NCBI RefSeq assembly: GCF_009193155.1
Contig: NZ_VUKD01000004.1
Location: 124,001 to 188,000, forward strand
From: Georgenia subflava
GTDB lineage: Bacteria; Actinomycetota; Actinomycetes; Actinomycetales; Actinomycetaceae
DNA: 64,000 nt
Direction: 5' to 3'
Each line of letters starts with the position of its first letter. Within the stretch, counting starts at the first letter, position 1. Positions 34,129 to 42,795 of the stretch are shown here, one piece after another. The notes beneath the pieces are model-generated. The model did no database searches and was not told the origin of the DNA. It saw only the letters and a list, made by a program, of their open reading frames with translations. The position numbers and the translations under genes were made by a program.

Positions 34129-34264
34129 GATCTTCGTCCTTGTCGATCGTCATTCGTCCGGCGGCGGTGGTGTGCCGTCCGCCGTCCGGCGCCACGGGGG
34201 ACGCCGTTGTCGTGCGACGGCTCGCGCCGTCGTGACCAGGTCTACGGGGTGGTCGGCCTGCTGT

Positions 34265-34296
34265 TGTAACCGGAAGAACGTGTAGTACAGGTTACA
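34265..34296. promoter_or_regulatory. Inverted repeat TGTAACC/GGTTACA with AT-rich flank
   Basis: TGTAACC (34265-34271) and GGTTACA (34290-34296) are perfect inverted arms 18 bp apart, followed by TATT. This AT-rich block looks like a regulator-bound promoter, yet no complete gene follows it on the plus strand. The rest of the gap 34129-34436 shows only a 36-codon frame at 34308-34418. Confidence 0.5.
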
Positions 34297-34436
34297 TATT
34301 CCAGAGCATGTCAGCAAGGGTGGTGCGGGTTGCCGAACCGAGCTCCATCGGCCGCTACGTAGTCAAGCGGCGGGCGGCGAGATCGATTCCCGCACGGCCA
34401 AGTTGCTGGGCGCCGTGACCCCCGGAGCCTCGTCGC

Positions 34437-34625
34437 GCGTCAGAGGTGCGGAATGCTCGTGACCTTCGCGGGGCGTCCTGTGTCAGGGGTGCGGAATGCT
34501 CGTGCCCCTTCGGGGGTCGTCTTGCGTCAGGGGTGCAGGGTGCTCGTGACGCGTCGGAACCCGTCGTGCGTCAGAGGCGCGGAGGGTGCGACGCTCAGGC
34601 CTCTCGCGTCAGAGGTGCGACCGCT
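34437..34625. repeat. Five-unit tandem array, 38-44-bp period, running into a gene end
   Basis: Units begin GCGTCAGAGGTGCGG or similar at 34437, 34480, 34524, 34568 and 34606. The last unit contains the stop codon and final codons of the MFS gene (34609-34625), so the array looks like outward duplication of that gene's 3' end. Confidence 0.9.
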
Positions 34626-35829
34626 CGCGGCGGCCCGCCAGGACGCCTCCGCACAGGAAGGTCGCGACGCCGCCGGCGACGACGAGCAGCAGGCCGACGC
34701 GCAGCGACGTCGCATCGGCGATGAGGCCGACCAGCGGCGGCGAGAGGAGGAATCCGACCCGCAGCAGCCAGCTGACCACCGTGAGACCGACCCCGCTCGA
34801 GAGTCCCGGCACCTCGTCGGCGGCCTGGAACGCCGCCGGGATCAGGGTGGCGACGCCCAGGCCGGCCACGGCGAACCCGATCAGCGTCGTCGGGATGGTC
34901 GGCACGGCCAGGGCGAGACCCATGCCCGCCGCGGTCAGCAGGCCGCCGAGCCGGGCGACCGTGGCCTGACCGAAGCGGTCGACGGCGCGGTCGCCGGTCA
35001 GTCGGCCCACGGTCATCGCGACCGACAGGGCCACGAACGCCAGGCCGGCCGTCGCGGCGTCGGCCCCCAGGCTGCCGCGCATGTAGATGGCGCTCCACGA
35101 GCTGCCGGCATCCTCCACCAGCGCGCCGGAGACGGCGAGGAGGCCGAGCACGGCCAGGGCGAGGACGCTCGCCCGGGGCACGGAGCCCAGCCCGCGGGGG
35201 CGAGGCGGTGCGGAGGCGTTGGGGTCGGCCGTCGGCTCGGCCGACCGTCGTTCGGCATCCTCCGGGCCGGGTAGCAGGGACCGGTACGCGACGAGCGCGA
35301 CGGCGCTGAAGATCACCGCCGCGACGGTCAGGTGCACGGTCATCGGCACGTCCAGGCCCGCCGCGGCCGCACCCATGAGTCCGCCGATGACGGCGCCGAC
35401 GCTCCACAGGCCGTGGAAGGAGTTCACGATCGAGCGCCGGTAGAGGCGCTGGACGCGCAGGCCGTGGGCGTTCTGGGCGACGTCCACGACCGAGTCGATG
35501 GCACCCGCGAGGAAGAACACCATCGCCAGGATCACGGCGGTCGGGGCGAGCGAGACGCCGAGGAGCGCGACGGCCAGGGCGACGATGCCCACAGCGGCCA
35601 TCCGCGAAGACCTCAGCCGCGTGATCAGGGTGGCGGCGAAGAGCCCGGCGATCAGAGCCCCGAGGGGAAATGCCGCGAGCGCGGCGCCCCAGGCCGCGTT
35701 GCTCAGCTCCAGCTCGGCCTTGATGGCCGGGTAGCGCGGGATGACGTTGGCGAAGAGCGCGCCGTTGGTGAGAAAGACGGCAGCGACGGCGGCGCGGGCA
35801 TGGCGCGCCTGGAGGGTGGGCTGGGGCAC
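34609..35829 (-). CDS. MFS transporter, 12 TM
   Basis: A 406-residue major facilitator: helix 1 AVAAVFLTNGALFANVIPRY, a loop 2-3 variant FAATLITRLRSSRM, a Pro/Ala-rich central loop (PGPEDAERRSAEPTADPNAS) and GDRAVDRFGQATV in the second half. It resembles the same subgroup as the LacI-linked transporter (helices 1-2 WGAALAAFPLGALIAG). The GTG start at 35829 follows TACGCT by 7 nt, so it is probably leaderless. It is divergent from the CGNR gene 98 bases away. Substrate unknown. Confidence 0.87.
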   Translation of the reverse strand: MPQPTLQARHARAAVAAVFLTNGALFANVIPRYPAIKAELELSNAAWGAALAAFPLGALIAGLFAATLITRLRSSRMAAVGIVALAVALLGVSLAPTAVILAMVFFLAGAIDSVVDVAQNAHGLRVQRLYRRSIVNSFHGLWSVGAVIGGLMGAAAAGLDVPMTVHLTVAAVIFSAVALVAYRSLLPGPEDAERRSAEPTADPNASAPPRPRGLGSVPRASVLALAVLGLLAVSGALVEDAGSSWSAIYMRGSLGADAATAGLAFVALSVAMTVGRLTGDRAVDRFGQATVARLGGLLTAAGMGLALAVPTIPTTLIGFAVAGLGVATLIPAAFQAADEVPGLSSGVGLTVVSWLLRVGFLLSPPLVGLIADATSLRVGLLLVVAGGVATFLCGGVLAGRRERSHL

Positions 35830-35836
35830 GCCCCCG

Positions 35837-35842
35837 AGCGTA
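35837..35842 (-). promoter_or_regulatory. -10 element of the leaderless MFS gene
   Basis: TACGCT on the minus strand, 7 nt before the GTG at 35829. Confidence 0.55.
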
Positions 35843-35914
35843 CGCAACGAGGTTGGGCGGCAGAGACTCCCAGGAAGGACCCCGACCGTAACCTCCTCAT
35901 CGGGGCATGAGAGT

Positions 35915-35920
35915 TACCAT
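35915..35920 (+). promoter_or_regulatory. -10 element of the leaderless CGNR gene
   Basis: TACCAT ends 7 nt before the ATG at 35928 and decides between three nearby in-frame ATGs. Confidence 0.5.
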
Positions 35921-35927
35921 GGGTCTT

Positions 35928-36470
35928 ATGATCGGCGTGCCGGGGCTCGAGATGGTGCAGGTGGTCGACGTCGTCAACCACTACGCCCGGGCCGCTCGCG
36001 CCGCCGCCGGCGACGAGGACAAGGGCTACGCCGAGCTGCCCGCGGTGCTCGGTGAGCGCGCCGGCGAGGTGCCGAGCATGTCGACCGACTCGCTCCACAC
36101 CCTCGCTGCCGAGGCGTACGAGGTCTTCGCCGCCGCGCAGGCCGGCGACGACGTCGCGCCGGTGATCAACTCGTTGCTCGCCCCGGCGCGGCCGACGCCA
36201 CGACTCGATGCCGACGGCGCGATCGCCTGGGAGGTCGCGGACCGGTCCGACGCCCTGCGGGCCGCCATGGGCGTGACTCTCCTGAACTGGCTCCACGTGC
36301 AGGGAGCGGAGCGCCTCGGCCTCTGCGAGGGCATCAAGTGCGCCGACGCGTTCGCCGACAGCTCACCCGCGGGGCGCAAGAAGTTCTGCTGCGTCGGGTG
36401 CGGGAACCGGCACAAGGTGGCTGAGCACCGCCGTCGCCAGGCCCAGCGCGAGGCCGTCGCCGCCGACTGA
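35928..36470 (+). CDS. CGNR zinc-finger (ABATE-type) putative regulator
   Basis: A 180-residue protein whose C-terminus LCEGIKCADAFADSSPAGRK then FCCVGCGNRHKVAEHRRRQ carries the CGNR zinc finger with its four Cys, a module of stress-linked putative DNA-binding regulators. The N-terminal domain is helical. Of ATGs at 35907, 35919 and 35928 I chose the last because TACCAT lies 7 nt before it. The divergent MFS gene is a possible target. Confidence 0.85.
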   Translation: MIGVPGLEMVQVVDVVNHYARAARAAAGDEDKGYAELPAVLGERAGEVPSMSTDSLHTLAAEAYEVFAAAQAGDDVAPVINSLLAPARPTPRLDADGAIAWEVADRSDALRAAMGVTLLNWLHVQGAERLGLCEGIKCADAFADSSPAGRKKFCCVGCGNRHKVAEHRRRQAQREAVAAD

Positions 36471-36653
36471 CGGCACCGCCTGCGACTGATGGCGTCCGAC
36501 CCTGAAACCGCCCCCGCCTGACAGCGCGCGGTCCCGACCGTGCCGCCCTCTCGGGTCGCCGCCGCACTGCCGAACCAGGGTCGGGCGCCCCGCCAGGACC
36601 ACCACGGCGGGGCCTGAGATGCTGAGGGCATCCGACTCAGAGAGGAGCTCGGC

Positions 36654-37016
36654 ATGAAGATCATCGAGCTCGCCACGGCCGGGGCCGACGGCGGCAGGCT
36701 CTCCCAGCTGGAGGGGCGTAGCTGCGAGGCCGGGGTCTCCATCATCTTCACGCGCACAGACGTGCCTGGGGCAGGCCCCTACCTCCACCAGCACCCCTAC
36801 GCCGAGACGTTCGTCATCCATTCGGGACGGGCGTTGTTCACCGTCGGTGGTCTCGAGCACGTCGGGGCGGCCGGCGAGGTGATCGTGGTGCCTGGTTTCA
36901 CCGCGCACAAGTTCGCCGTCGTCGGGCCGGAGCTCTTCGTCTCGACCAACATCCACGCCAACGACACGTTCGTCACCGAGTGGCTGGAGGGGCCCGAGGC
37001 GGACCCGCTCGCCTGA
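36654..37016 (+). CDS. Cupin-domain protein
   Basis: A 120-residue single cupin. Motif 1 GPYLHQHPYAETFVIHSG provides His, His and Glu ligands, and motif 2 lies at PGFTAHKFAVVGPELF. GAGAGGAGCTCGGC precedes the ATG. It is similar in layout to the cupin at 23439-23816 (HPYxET in both), suggesting paralogues. It is monocistronic and its substrate is unknown. Confidence 0.87.
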   Translation: MKIIELATAGADGGRLSQLEGRSCEAGVSIIFTRTDVPGAGPYLHQHPYAETFVIHSGRALFTVGGLEHVGAAGEVIVVPGFTAHKFAVVGPELFVSTNIHANDTFVTEWLEGPEADPLA

Positions 37017-37180
37017 CGGTGCCGAGCGAGATCCCACGCGCAGTGGCCACGCGGTCGGGTCGGCCGTGTGTGGGCAGGCCGCCGCGAGCCATCGTCGACC
37101 CCGCCGTCACCACGCTGCTCGCCCGGGACGGGTGGGACGTCGACGATGCCGCGTGCTAGCGCAGGAGATGCGACCGCTGG

Positions 37181-37326
37181 GTGAGACGTCAGGACGCCGT
37201 CGAGATGGCTGGGTGAGACGTCAGGGTGCCGTCGGGACGGCAGTCCGTCGTCGAGGCGGCTGGGTGGGGCGTCAGTCTGCCGTCGAGACGGCAAGGTGAG
37301 ACGTCAGTCCGTCGTCGAGACGGCAG
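37181..37326. repeat. Four degenerate tandem units (32 and 51 bp)
   Basis: Units open with GTGAGACGTCAG (once GTGGGGCGTCAG) at 37181, 37213, 37264 and 37296 and end in CGTCGAGACGGC or a close variant. They fill the gap between the cupin gene and the 3' end of the thioredoxin gene, next to its terminator. Confidence 0.85.
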
Positions 37327-37327
37327 A

Positions 37328-37356
37328 AGGACCCGCCCCCTCAGGGAACGGGTCCT
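37328..37356. terminator. Hairpin downstream of thioredoxin gene
   Basis: AGGACCCG and CGGGTCCT form an 8-bp stem with a 13-base loop, followed in the plus direction by CCTCC. It lies 100 bases past the thioredoxin stop and at the edge of the repeat array. Confidence 0.55.
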
Positions 37357-37454
37357 CCTCCGGCTCAGCTGTATGTGCGACCGGTGCTGTGCGGCACCGG
37401 CGCGACCGGCGCCGTGCGCGTGGCCCAGTGGTGGGCCCGCCGGTGCTCGGCTCG

Positions 37455-37829
37455 TCAGTGCTGGTGGCTGGCCTCGTGCTCGGCAACCTGCTTGCGCACG
37501 TCGTCCATGTCCAGCCCCTTGACGCCGTCGACCAGCTGCTCGAGGCTCTTGGCCGGCAGCGCGCCGGCCTGGGAGAAGACGAGGATGCCGTCGCGGAACG
37601 CCATCAGCGTGGGGATCGCGGTGATCTGGAGCTGCGCGGCGAGCTGCTGCTCCGCCTCGGTGTCGACCTTGGCGAAGGTGATGTCCGGGTTCGCCTCGGA
37701 GACCTTCTCGTAGATCGGGGCGAACTGCTTGCACGGACCGCACCAGTCCGCCCAGAAGTCGACCAGCGTGATGCCGTCCTCGCTGATCGTGCTCTGGAAC
37801 TCCTCGGTCGTGATGTTCTTGGTGGCCAT
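37455..37829 (-). CDS. trxA: Thioredoxin
   Basis: A 124-residue classical thioredoxin with VDFWADWCGPCKQFAPIYEK (redox Cys at residues 30 and 33), the cis-Pro ITAIPTLMAF and a short His-rich extension at the end (AEHEASHQH). The ATG at 37829 follows GAGGAGATCAACGC. It reduces protein disulfides in the cytosol, recharged by thioredoxin reductase, which is not in the window. It is divergent from proA. Confidence 0.95.
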   Translation of the reverse strand: MATKNITTEEFQSTISEDGITLVDFWADWCGPCKQFAPIYEKVSEANPDITFAKVDTEAEQQLAAQLQITAIPTLMAFRDGILVFSQAGALPAKSLEQLVDGVKGLDMDDVRKQVAEHEASHQH

Positions 37830-37968
37830 GCGTTGATCTCCTCGGACCTGTCGGTTCACGTGTTCTTCCCTGGGTACAACGTCTCAGCGGCCCAGACATT
37901 CCGCACGCCGGCCCGCGGTGACGTCCCGCCAGGTGAGCAGGCGCCTTCCGCGGCGTGTCGCCGCTGTC

Positions 37969-37974
37969 TACGCT
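37969..37974 (+). promoter_or_regulatory. -10 element of leaderless proA
   Basis: TACGCT lies 6 nt before the ATG at 37981, with no ribosome site in between. Confidence 0.55.
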
Positions 37975-37980
37975 GGCCGC

Positions 37981-39453
37981 ATGACGGAGACCAACGCGCG
38001 CGTGCTGCCCACCGGATCGACCGACTCATCCGTGTGCGCCGACCCGGAGAACACCCTCGCGTCGGACGGCGGCTCCGTCGCCGCCGGTGCTGGAGCCGAG
38101 CAGACTGCGGGCGTCTCTGAGGCTCGCGGGGCTTCCGGGGCCAGCGGTGCTTCTGCGGTTGCCGAAACTTCCGGGGGCGGTGGGGTCGACGACGCCCACG
38201 CCGGCGTCACCGGGATCGCACGAGCCGCCAAGACCGCCGCACGGACGCTCGCGACGGCTACCCGGGCGACCAAGGACGCGGCGCTGCACGCCATGGCCGA
38301 CGCGCTGATCGCCGACGCCGCCCGCATCGTCGAGGCCAACGCCGTCGACCTCACCCGCGGACGCGAGAACGGGATGAAGGACTCGCTCCTGGACCGGCTC
38401 GCGCTCGACGAGGCCCGTATCGGCGCCATCGCGGAGGCGCTGCGTGACCTCGCCGCCCTGCCCGACCCGGTCGGCGAGGTCGTCCGTGGCTCCACCCTGC
38501 CGAACGGGCTGCGCCTTCGTCAGGTGCGGGTGCCGATGGGCGTCGTCGGCATGATCTACGAGGCGCGCCCGAACGTCACCGTGGACGCGGCCGGGCTGGC
38601 ACTGAAGTCCGGCAACGCCGTCATCCTGCGCGGCGGCTCCGCGGCGGCCAGCTCCAACGAGGTCATCGTCGACGTCCTCGGCGACGCGCTCGAGGCGCAG
38701 AGGCTGCCCCGCCAGCTGGTCCAGTCCATCGACGCCTACGGCCGCCCCGGGGCGGTCGAGCTCATGCGCGCCCGTGGGTTGGTCGACGTGCTGGTGCCGC
38801 GCGGTGGCGCCGACCTCATCCAGACCGTCGTGCGCGAGTCCGTGGTGCCTGTCATCGAGACCGGGGTCGGCAACTGCCACGTGTACGTCGACGCCTCCGC
38901 CGACATCTCTCAGGCGGTGCCGATCGTGCTGAACTCCAAGACCCAGCGCACCGGTGTGTGCAATGCCGCCGAGACCCTGCTCGTCCACCGCGACGTCGCC
39001 CCGGAGTTCCTGCCGGCGGTCCTGGCGGCGCTGGGGGAGAAGGACGTGACCATCCACGGCGACGACGCGACGGCTGCGGCGGTACCACCGGCGCTGCGGT
39101 TCCAGCCCGCGACCGAGGCCGACTGGGAGACCGAGTACCTCTCCAACGACCTCGCGGTGAAGGTGGTCGACTCCCTCGACGAGGCGCTGGAGCACATCCG
39201 CCGCTACTCCTCCGGCCACACCGAGGTCATCTGCACGAAGGACACGACCTCCGTGCGGCGCTTCACCACCGAGCTCGACTCCGCCGCGCTGATCGTCAAC
39301 GCCTCCTCGCGCTTCACCGACGGCGGCCAGTTCGGGCTCGGTGCTGAGATCGGCATCTCCACGCAGAAGCTCCACGCCCGCGGCCCCATGGGACTGGCCG
39401 AGCTGACCACCACCACGTGGATCGTCGAGGGCGACGGACAGATCCGGCAGTAG
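37981..39453 (+). CDS. proA: Gamma-glutamyl phosphate reductase with N-terminal extension
   Basis: A 490-residue ProA; the family is about 415. The second step of proline synthesis, NADPH reduction of glutamyl 5-phosphate to the semialdehyde, is indicated by [33 protein letters not shown], the catalytic Cys in [15 protein letters not shown], and [20 protein letters not shown]. The first 78 residues are an Ala/Gly/Ser-rich extension ahead of the normal start ([20 protein letters not shown]). The start at ATG 37981 fits a leaderless transcript. The proB gene, often upstream, is not in the window, so proA is expressed alone. Confidence 0.95.
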   Translation: MTETNARVLPTGSTDSSVCADPENTLASDGGSVAAGAGAEQTAGVSEARGASGASGASAVAETSGGGGVDDAHAGVTGIARAAKTAARTLATATRATKDAALHAMADALIADAARIVEANAVDLTRGRENGMKDSLLDRLALDEARIGAIAEALRDLAALPDPVGEVVRGSTLPNGLRLRQVRVPMGVVGMIYEARPNVTVDAAGLALKSGNAVILRGGSAAASSNEVIVDVLGDALEAQRLPRQLVQSIDAYGRPGAVELMRARGLVDVLVPRGGADLIQTVVRESVVPVIETGVGNCHVYVDASADISQAVPIVLNSKTQRTGVCNAAETLLVHRDVAPEFLPAVLAALGEKDVTIHGDDATAAAVPPALRFQPATEADWETEYLSNDLAVKVVDSLDEALEHIRRYSSGHTEVICTKDTTSVRRFTTELDSAALIVNASSRFTDGGQFGLGAEIGISTQKLHARGPMGLAELTTTTWIVEGDGQIRQ

Positions 39454-39516
39454 GCCTGCTTTGGCGCGCCGCGACTCGTCAGCACCGCCGCATTTCAACT
39501 AGCCCGCCACGCCTCG

Positions 39517-40629
39517 TCAGTTCCCGGTGCCGGGGACCTGGTCCAGGCACCGTCGGATCGCGACGGCGAGACTGCCCGCCGCCATGATCCCGCCCCCCGG
39601 CGCAGAGGTCCGCGACCGGTCGATGGCGTCGGTGAGGTCGTTCAGCGCCGCCCGCGTCTCCGCCACGGCGTCCTCGTCGGCGGCGTCGTTCTCCACGCTG
39701 CGCAGCGCCTCGGCGAGCGCACGCAGAGCTCGCGCCGCCGGGGGCCGCAGCTCGCGCCCGAGCGCGAGCTGCTCCCGACCGGCGTTCTCCTCGGTGGTGA
39801 CCAGGTCGGTCGCATCTGCCACGAGCAGCGCCACCCGGTCCAAGGAGTCCGCGTGACGCCGCTGCCGCTGGAGCTCGTCCAGGTGCCGCTTGGCCCTGAG
39901 GTTCCCGCGCCGTGCGTCGTTGGAGTCCTGCAGGGCCGAGCGCATCTCGCGCCGGACCGCCGCGAGGTCGTGGCTACGACCCTTCCACTGGTCGGTGTCA
40001 GGCGGCTCGTCGTGATCGAGGCCGTCGGCGAGCTCGTCGAGCTGGTCGGCCAGCGCATTGCGGATGTCCTCGATCGCGTCCCACAGGGGGGCCAGGGGCA
40101 AGGACGGGAAGATCGCGTTGATCGCGATACCGATGGCGCCGCCGAGGAAGATGAGCCCGCCGTAGACCCAGATGTAGAACGCCTCGCCGCCACCGATGAT
40201 CAGCGTGAAGAGCGCGGCCGTGGGCACCCAGCTGGCCATGGAGCCCAGCCGGCCCCAGCCGGCGGCGAGCACGCCGAGGGCGACGACAGCGGCCACGGTG
40301 ACGGGGCTGGACTCCACTGCCACGAGGTCGCCGACGTAGGCGATGGTCCCACCGATGGCGATGGCAGCCACAGCCTGGAGCGACTCCCGCACGGACCCGG
40401 CCAGCGTGAATGTCGTGGCGATGACCGCGCCCAACGGGGCGTAGTACGGATACTCGCTCATCGGTTCGGGCAGGAACCGGGCGAGGTACCAGGCGATCGA
40501 CGCGGCCAGTGCCCCGCGGATCGCGAGCGCGACGCGAGGATGACGAACCCACGCGCGCAGGATGCGCCCCTGACGGCGGACCGGCTCGCTGTGGATGATC
40601 TCCGTGCCCTTTATCGCCACCGCCGTCAC
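39517..40629 (-). CDS. FUSC-family integral membrane protein
   Basis: A 370-residue protein: six hydrophobic segments in the first 190 residues (VALAIRGALAASIAWYLARF, YYAPLGAVIATTFTLAGSVR, and so on to GGAIGIAINAIFPSLPLAPL) followed by a soluble helical, partly coiled-coil cytosolic half. This is the half-size FUSC/aromatic-acid exporter architecture, and the SVRESL motif after helix 2 fits. The GTG start at 40629 has GGAGGGA close to it. Transport of aromatic acids is known for relatives; here it is inference. Confidence 0.85.
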   Translation of the reverse strand: MTAVAIKGTEIIHSEPVRRQGRILRAWVRHPRVALAIRGALAASIAWYLARFLPEPMSEYPYYAPLGAVIATTFTLAGSVRESLQAVAAIAIGGTIAYVGDLVAVESSPVTVAAVVALGVLAAGWGRLGSMASWVPTAALFTLIIGGGEAFYIWVYGGLIFLGGAIGIAINAIFPSLPLAPLWDAIEDIRNALADQLDELADGLDHDEPPDTDQWKGRSHDLAAVRREMRSALQDSNDARRGNLRAKRHLDELQRQRRHADSLDRVALLVADATDLVTTEENAGREQLALGRELRPPAARALRALAEALRSVENDAADEDAVAETRAALNDLTDAIDRSRTSAPGGGIMAAGSLAVAIRRCLDQVPGTGN

Positions 40630-40787
40630 TTCCCTCCGCCGTACCCCGCTGCAGTCCTAGCACGCAGGACCAGGGACCGCTCGGCAAGGGGCTGTCTGTC
40701 CGAGCGGCGAGCTCGCCGGGCCGTCCGTAGGGTCGGAGGTGAGCCGGGCACCCACCGGCCGCTCCGCCGAGAGTCTGGAGATTCGTC

Positions 40788-41021
40788 ATGACGAGCAACG
40801 CAGAGACCGGCAACGTCACCGGCACGAAGGACAAGGACTACAACCTGCTGTGGTTCACCCAGGCGTGCCTCGACAACGCACGACGCCTGGAGGGCTACAT
40901 CCAGGACGCCGAGCGAGACGGCGACTCCGAGCTCGCCGAGTTCTTCCGCAAGGCCCAGGCAGACAGCCGCAAGGGGGCTGAGCAGGGCAAGAAGATGCTC
41001 ACCGCCCGCCTCAAGGGCTGA
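40788..41021 (+). CDS. Small hypothetical protein (77 aa)
   Basis: A 77-residue acidic helical protein with a central helical pair (CLDNARRLEGYIQDAERDGD, ELAEFFRKAQADSRKGAEQG) that resembles a half ferritin-like four-helix unit. GGAGATTCGTC precedes the ATG, and TAGGGT at 40729-40734 may be the -10 element. A perfect hairpin terminator follows, so it is a single-gene transcript, which supports expression. I recognise no named family. Confidence 0.75.
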   Translation: MTSNAETGNVTGTKDKDYNLLWFTQACLDNARRLEGYIQDAERDGDSELAEFFRKAQADSRKGAEQGKKMLTARLKG

Positions 41022-41032
41022 GAGCCTCCGCC

Positions 41033-41063
41033 GCGTCCCGCCACCCGCTCGGTGGCGGGACGC
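41033..41063. terminator. Perfect 13-bp hairpin between convergent genes
   Basis: GCGTCCCGCCACC and GGTGGCGGGACGC pair fully around CGCTC, 12 bases after the small gene and 28 bases after the end of the convergent gene, so it can serve both strands. Confidence 0.9.
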
Positions 41064-41090
41064 ACCTGTGCCTATCGGGCCGCACAGGGG

Positions 41091-41909
41091 TCATCGGGAC
41101 GAAGGCCAGGGGCCGAGCTCCGGCAGCTCTGCCCCTGCGCTGCCTCGGTACGCACGGGGCAGTGCGGAATTCCGGCCCGCCAGCCAGGCTGTGAGGTCCT
41201 GGAGCGAGCCGTGGACGGTCACAGCTGCGTCGTCGGGCGTACCGTTCACGGTCACAGCTGCGTCGTCGGGCGTGCCGTGCACGTCCACCGCCACGTCGCT
41301 CCCGTTGCCGGTGACGACATGGCGGACATCGGCGTTGTCCGCCACGAGGATCACCGTGCCGGCGTCGGACAGACGCGGCTCGAGGAACTCGAGCAGGTGC
41401 GTGCACAGGGCGTTGTCCCACGAGCCGGGCCCCACCCCGGCGTCGAGGTCGACCAGGTGGATGCGCACCTCGCGCCACCAGGCGAGGGCGGCGTCGGCCA
41501 CCGTGCCTTGGCGGTACTCCGCTGGGTTCTCCCAGCCGGCCGAGCCCGGCTCGGGCCACGCGGCCGGGAGCCGGTTCTCGAGCGCCTGGAGAGCCTGCAG
41601 GTGCTCCCTGGCGGAACGGCCTGCGTGCGCGTCGATGGCGGCGTCGCGTCCCGCCCGGCCGCCGTCGTAGACCGGCACCCGCTCGCCGACCGCCGCCCGC
41701 TCGGCCTGCCTGGCCAGCGCCGACCCGACCCCGTCGATGTGCGCAAGGACGTGCCCGCGGGTCCAGCCCGGCAGGTGGGAAGGCTCGCGGACCGCGGCGT
41801 CGTCGAGGCGCTCCATCGAGTCCAGCACCGTGCGCAGGGCGACGGCGGAGTCCCGGACCGCGACGTCGACGAGGGTTGCGCACTCGCACCCGGCGGGTGT
41901 CAGGGCCAC
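41091..41909 (-). CDS. Maleylpyruvate isomerase family mycothiol-dependent enzyme
   Basis: A 272-residue MDMPI protein. The metal-binding helical domain shows PSHLPGWTRGHVLAHI and WWREVRIHLVDLDAG with the conserved His residues; the C-terminal domain ends with VTVHGSLQDLTAWLAGR. An 11-residue unit (GTPDDAAVTV with H or N) is repeated directly before that strand, encoded by a 33-bp direct repeat at 41215-41280. The GTG at 41909 overlaps the end of the PdxH-like gene by ten bases and has GGAGCTGCT upstream. Mycothiol is the expected cofactor; the isomerised or conjugated substrate is unknown. Confidence 0.88.
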   Translation of the reverse strand: MALTPAGCECATLVDVAVRDSAVALRTVLDSMERLDDAAVREPSHLPGWTRGHVLAHIDGVGSALARQAERAAVGERVPVYDGGRAGRDAAIDAHAGRSAREHLQALQALENRLPAAWPEPGSAGWENPAEYRQGTVADAALAWWREVRIHLVDLDAGVGPGSWDNALCTHLLEFLEPRLSDAGTVILVADNADVRHVVTGNGSDVAVDVHGTPDDAAVTVNGTPDDAAVTVHGSLQDLTAWLAGRNSALPRAYRGSAGAELPELGPWPSSR

Positions 41910-42556
41910 AGCAGCTCCTTCGTCCAGCCGTCTGCACCGGCGCGGTAGCGCAGGCGGATGTTGCCCGGCGCGGCTGCCTGGAAGAACTCGACGTGCTCAG
42001 GCACGAGGAAGTGGTCCGTCCACTCCGGGGCGAGCAGCTCCGGCTCGATCTGCAGCCGGTCAACGACGGCGGCATGAGCGCGGCGGTACTGCTCGAGGCT
42101 CTCCAGCGGCTCGCTCTGATGGCCCACGAGCGTCGCGGCCCGCGAAGCCTCCGGGCGCGCCCGGAAGTCGGCGGCACCGGCTTCCGGTCCGCCGTCGTGA
42201 ACGACGCCGGTGAGCCGCACCTGCCGTCCGACAGCCGGCCAGAAGAACGTCAGCGCGGCCCGAGGATTGCCGAGCAGGTCCTGGGACTTCGGGCTGCCGC
42301 GCTGGGTCGCGAAGTGCCATCCGGCGTCGTCGATGTCCTTGAGCAGCAGTGTCCGCGCGCTCACGTGCCCGCTGAGGGCCGCCGTGGAGAGCGTCATCGC
42401 GTGCGGGGCAGGGGTGCCGGAGGCGACGGCGTCCTCCAGCCACGTGCGGAATAGCGGCACCGGCTCGTCCGGGGTCGTCGCGGGGTCGAGGTCGGGCAGG
42501 TCGGACGGGAAGACGGGCAGGGTTCGAAGGCGCTCGCGGTACGTCTGCTCGGTCAT
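41900..42556 (-). CDS. Pyridoxamine 5'-phosphate oxidase family protein (PdxH-like)
   Basis: A 218-residue FMN-binding split-barrel protein with the PdxH layout: ARTLLLKDIDDAGWHFATQR, NPRAALTFFWPAVGRQVRLT and a C-terminal IRLRYRAGADGWTKELLWP. PdxH oxidises pyridoxamine or pyridoxine phosphate to PLP; the C-terminal RLxYR fits, but some key residues differ, so a related flavin oxidase is possible. GAGGGGACGAC precedes the ATG at 42556. It is co-transcribed with the overlapping mycothiol-dependent enzyme gene. Confidence 0.85.
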   Translation of the reverse strand: MTEQTYRERLRTLPVFPSDLPDLDPATTPDEPVPLFRTWLEDAVASGTPAPHAMTLSTAALSGHVSARTLLLKDIDDAGWHFATQRGSPKSQDLLGNPRAALTFFWPAVGRQVRLTGVVHDGGPEAGAADFRARPEASRAATLVGHQSEPLESLEQYRRAHAAVVDRLQIEPELLAPEWTDHFLVPEHVEFFQAAAPGNIRLRYRAGADGWTKELLWP

Positions 42557-42795
42557 GTCGTCCCCCTCACGAGGTGCGTCGCCGGCTCCACCGGTCGGCC
42601 GTCGGGCTCGTCCGAGCATGCCACGGAAGCGCTTTTCCGCCTACCGCCCCGTGCGTCCCCGGTGCTGCCGTCGCCCGTCCCTCGGCCGGTGCCGGGGTGA
42701 GGACGGGCGGCAGGGGCGACCGGGCCGGTGCGGGTACCTCAAGTCATGCGCCGTTACCCCTTGACGGGAGCGCCGAGATGGGAGGGGATGGTCCA

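Noticed and set aside
38026-39498. A 490-codon minus-strand frame opposite proA
   Set aside because: Shadow of proA, without motifs or a ribosome site.
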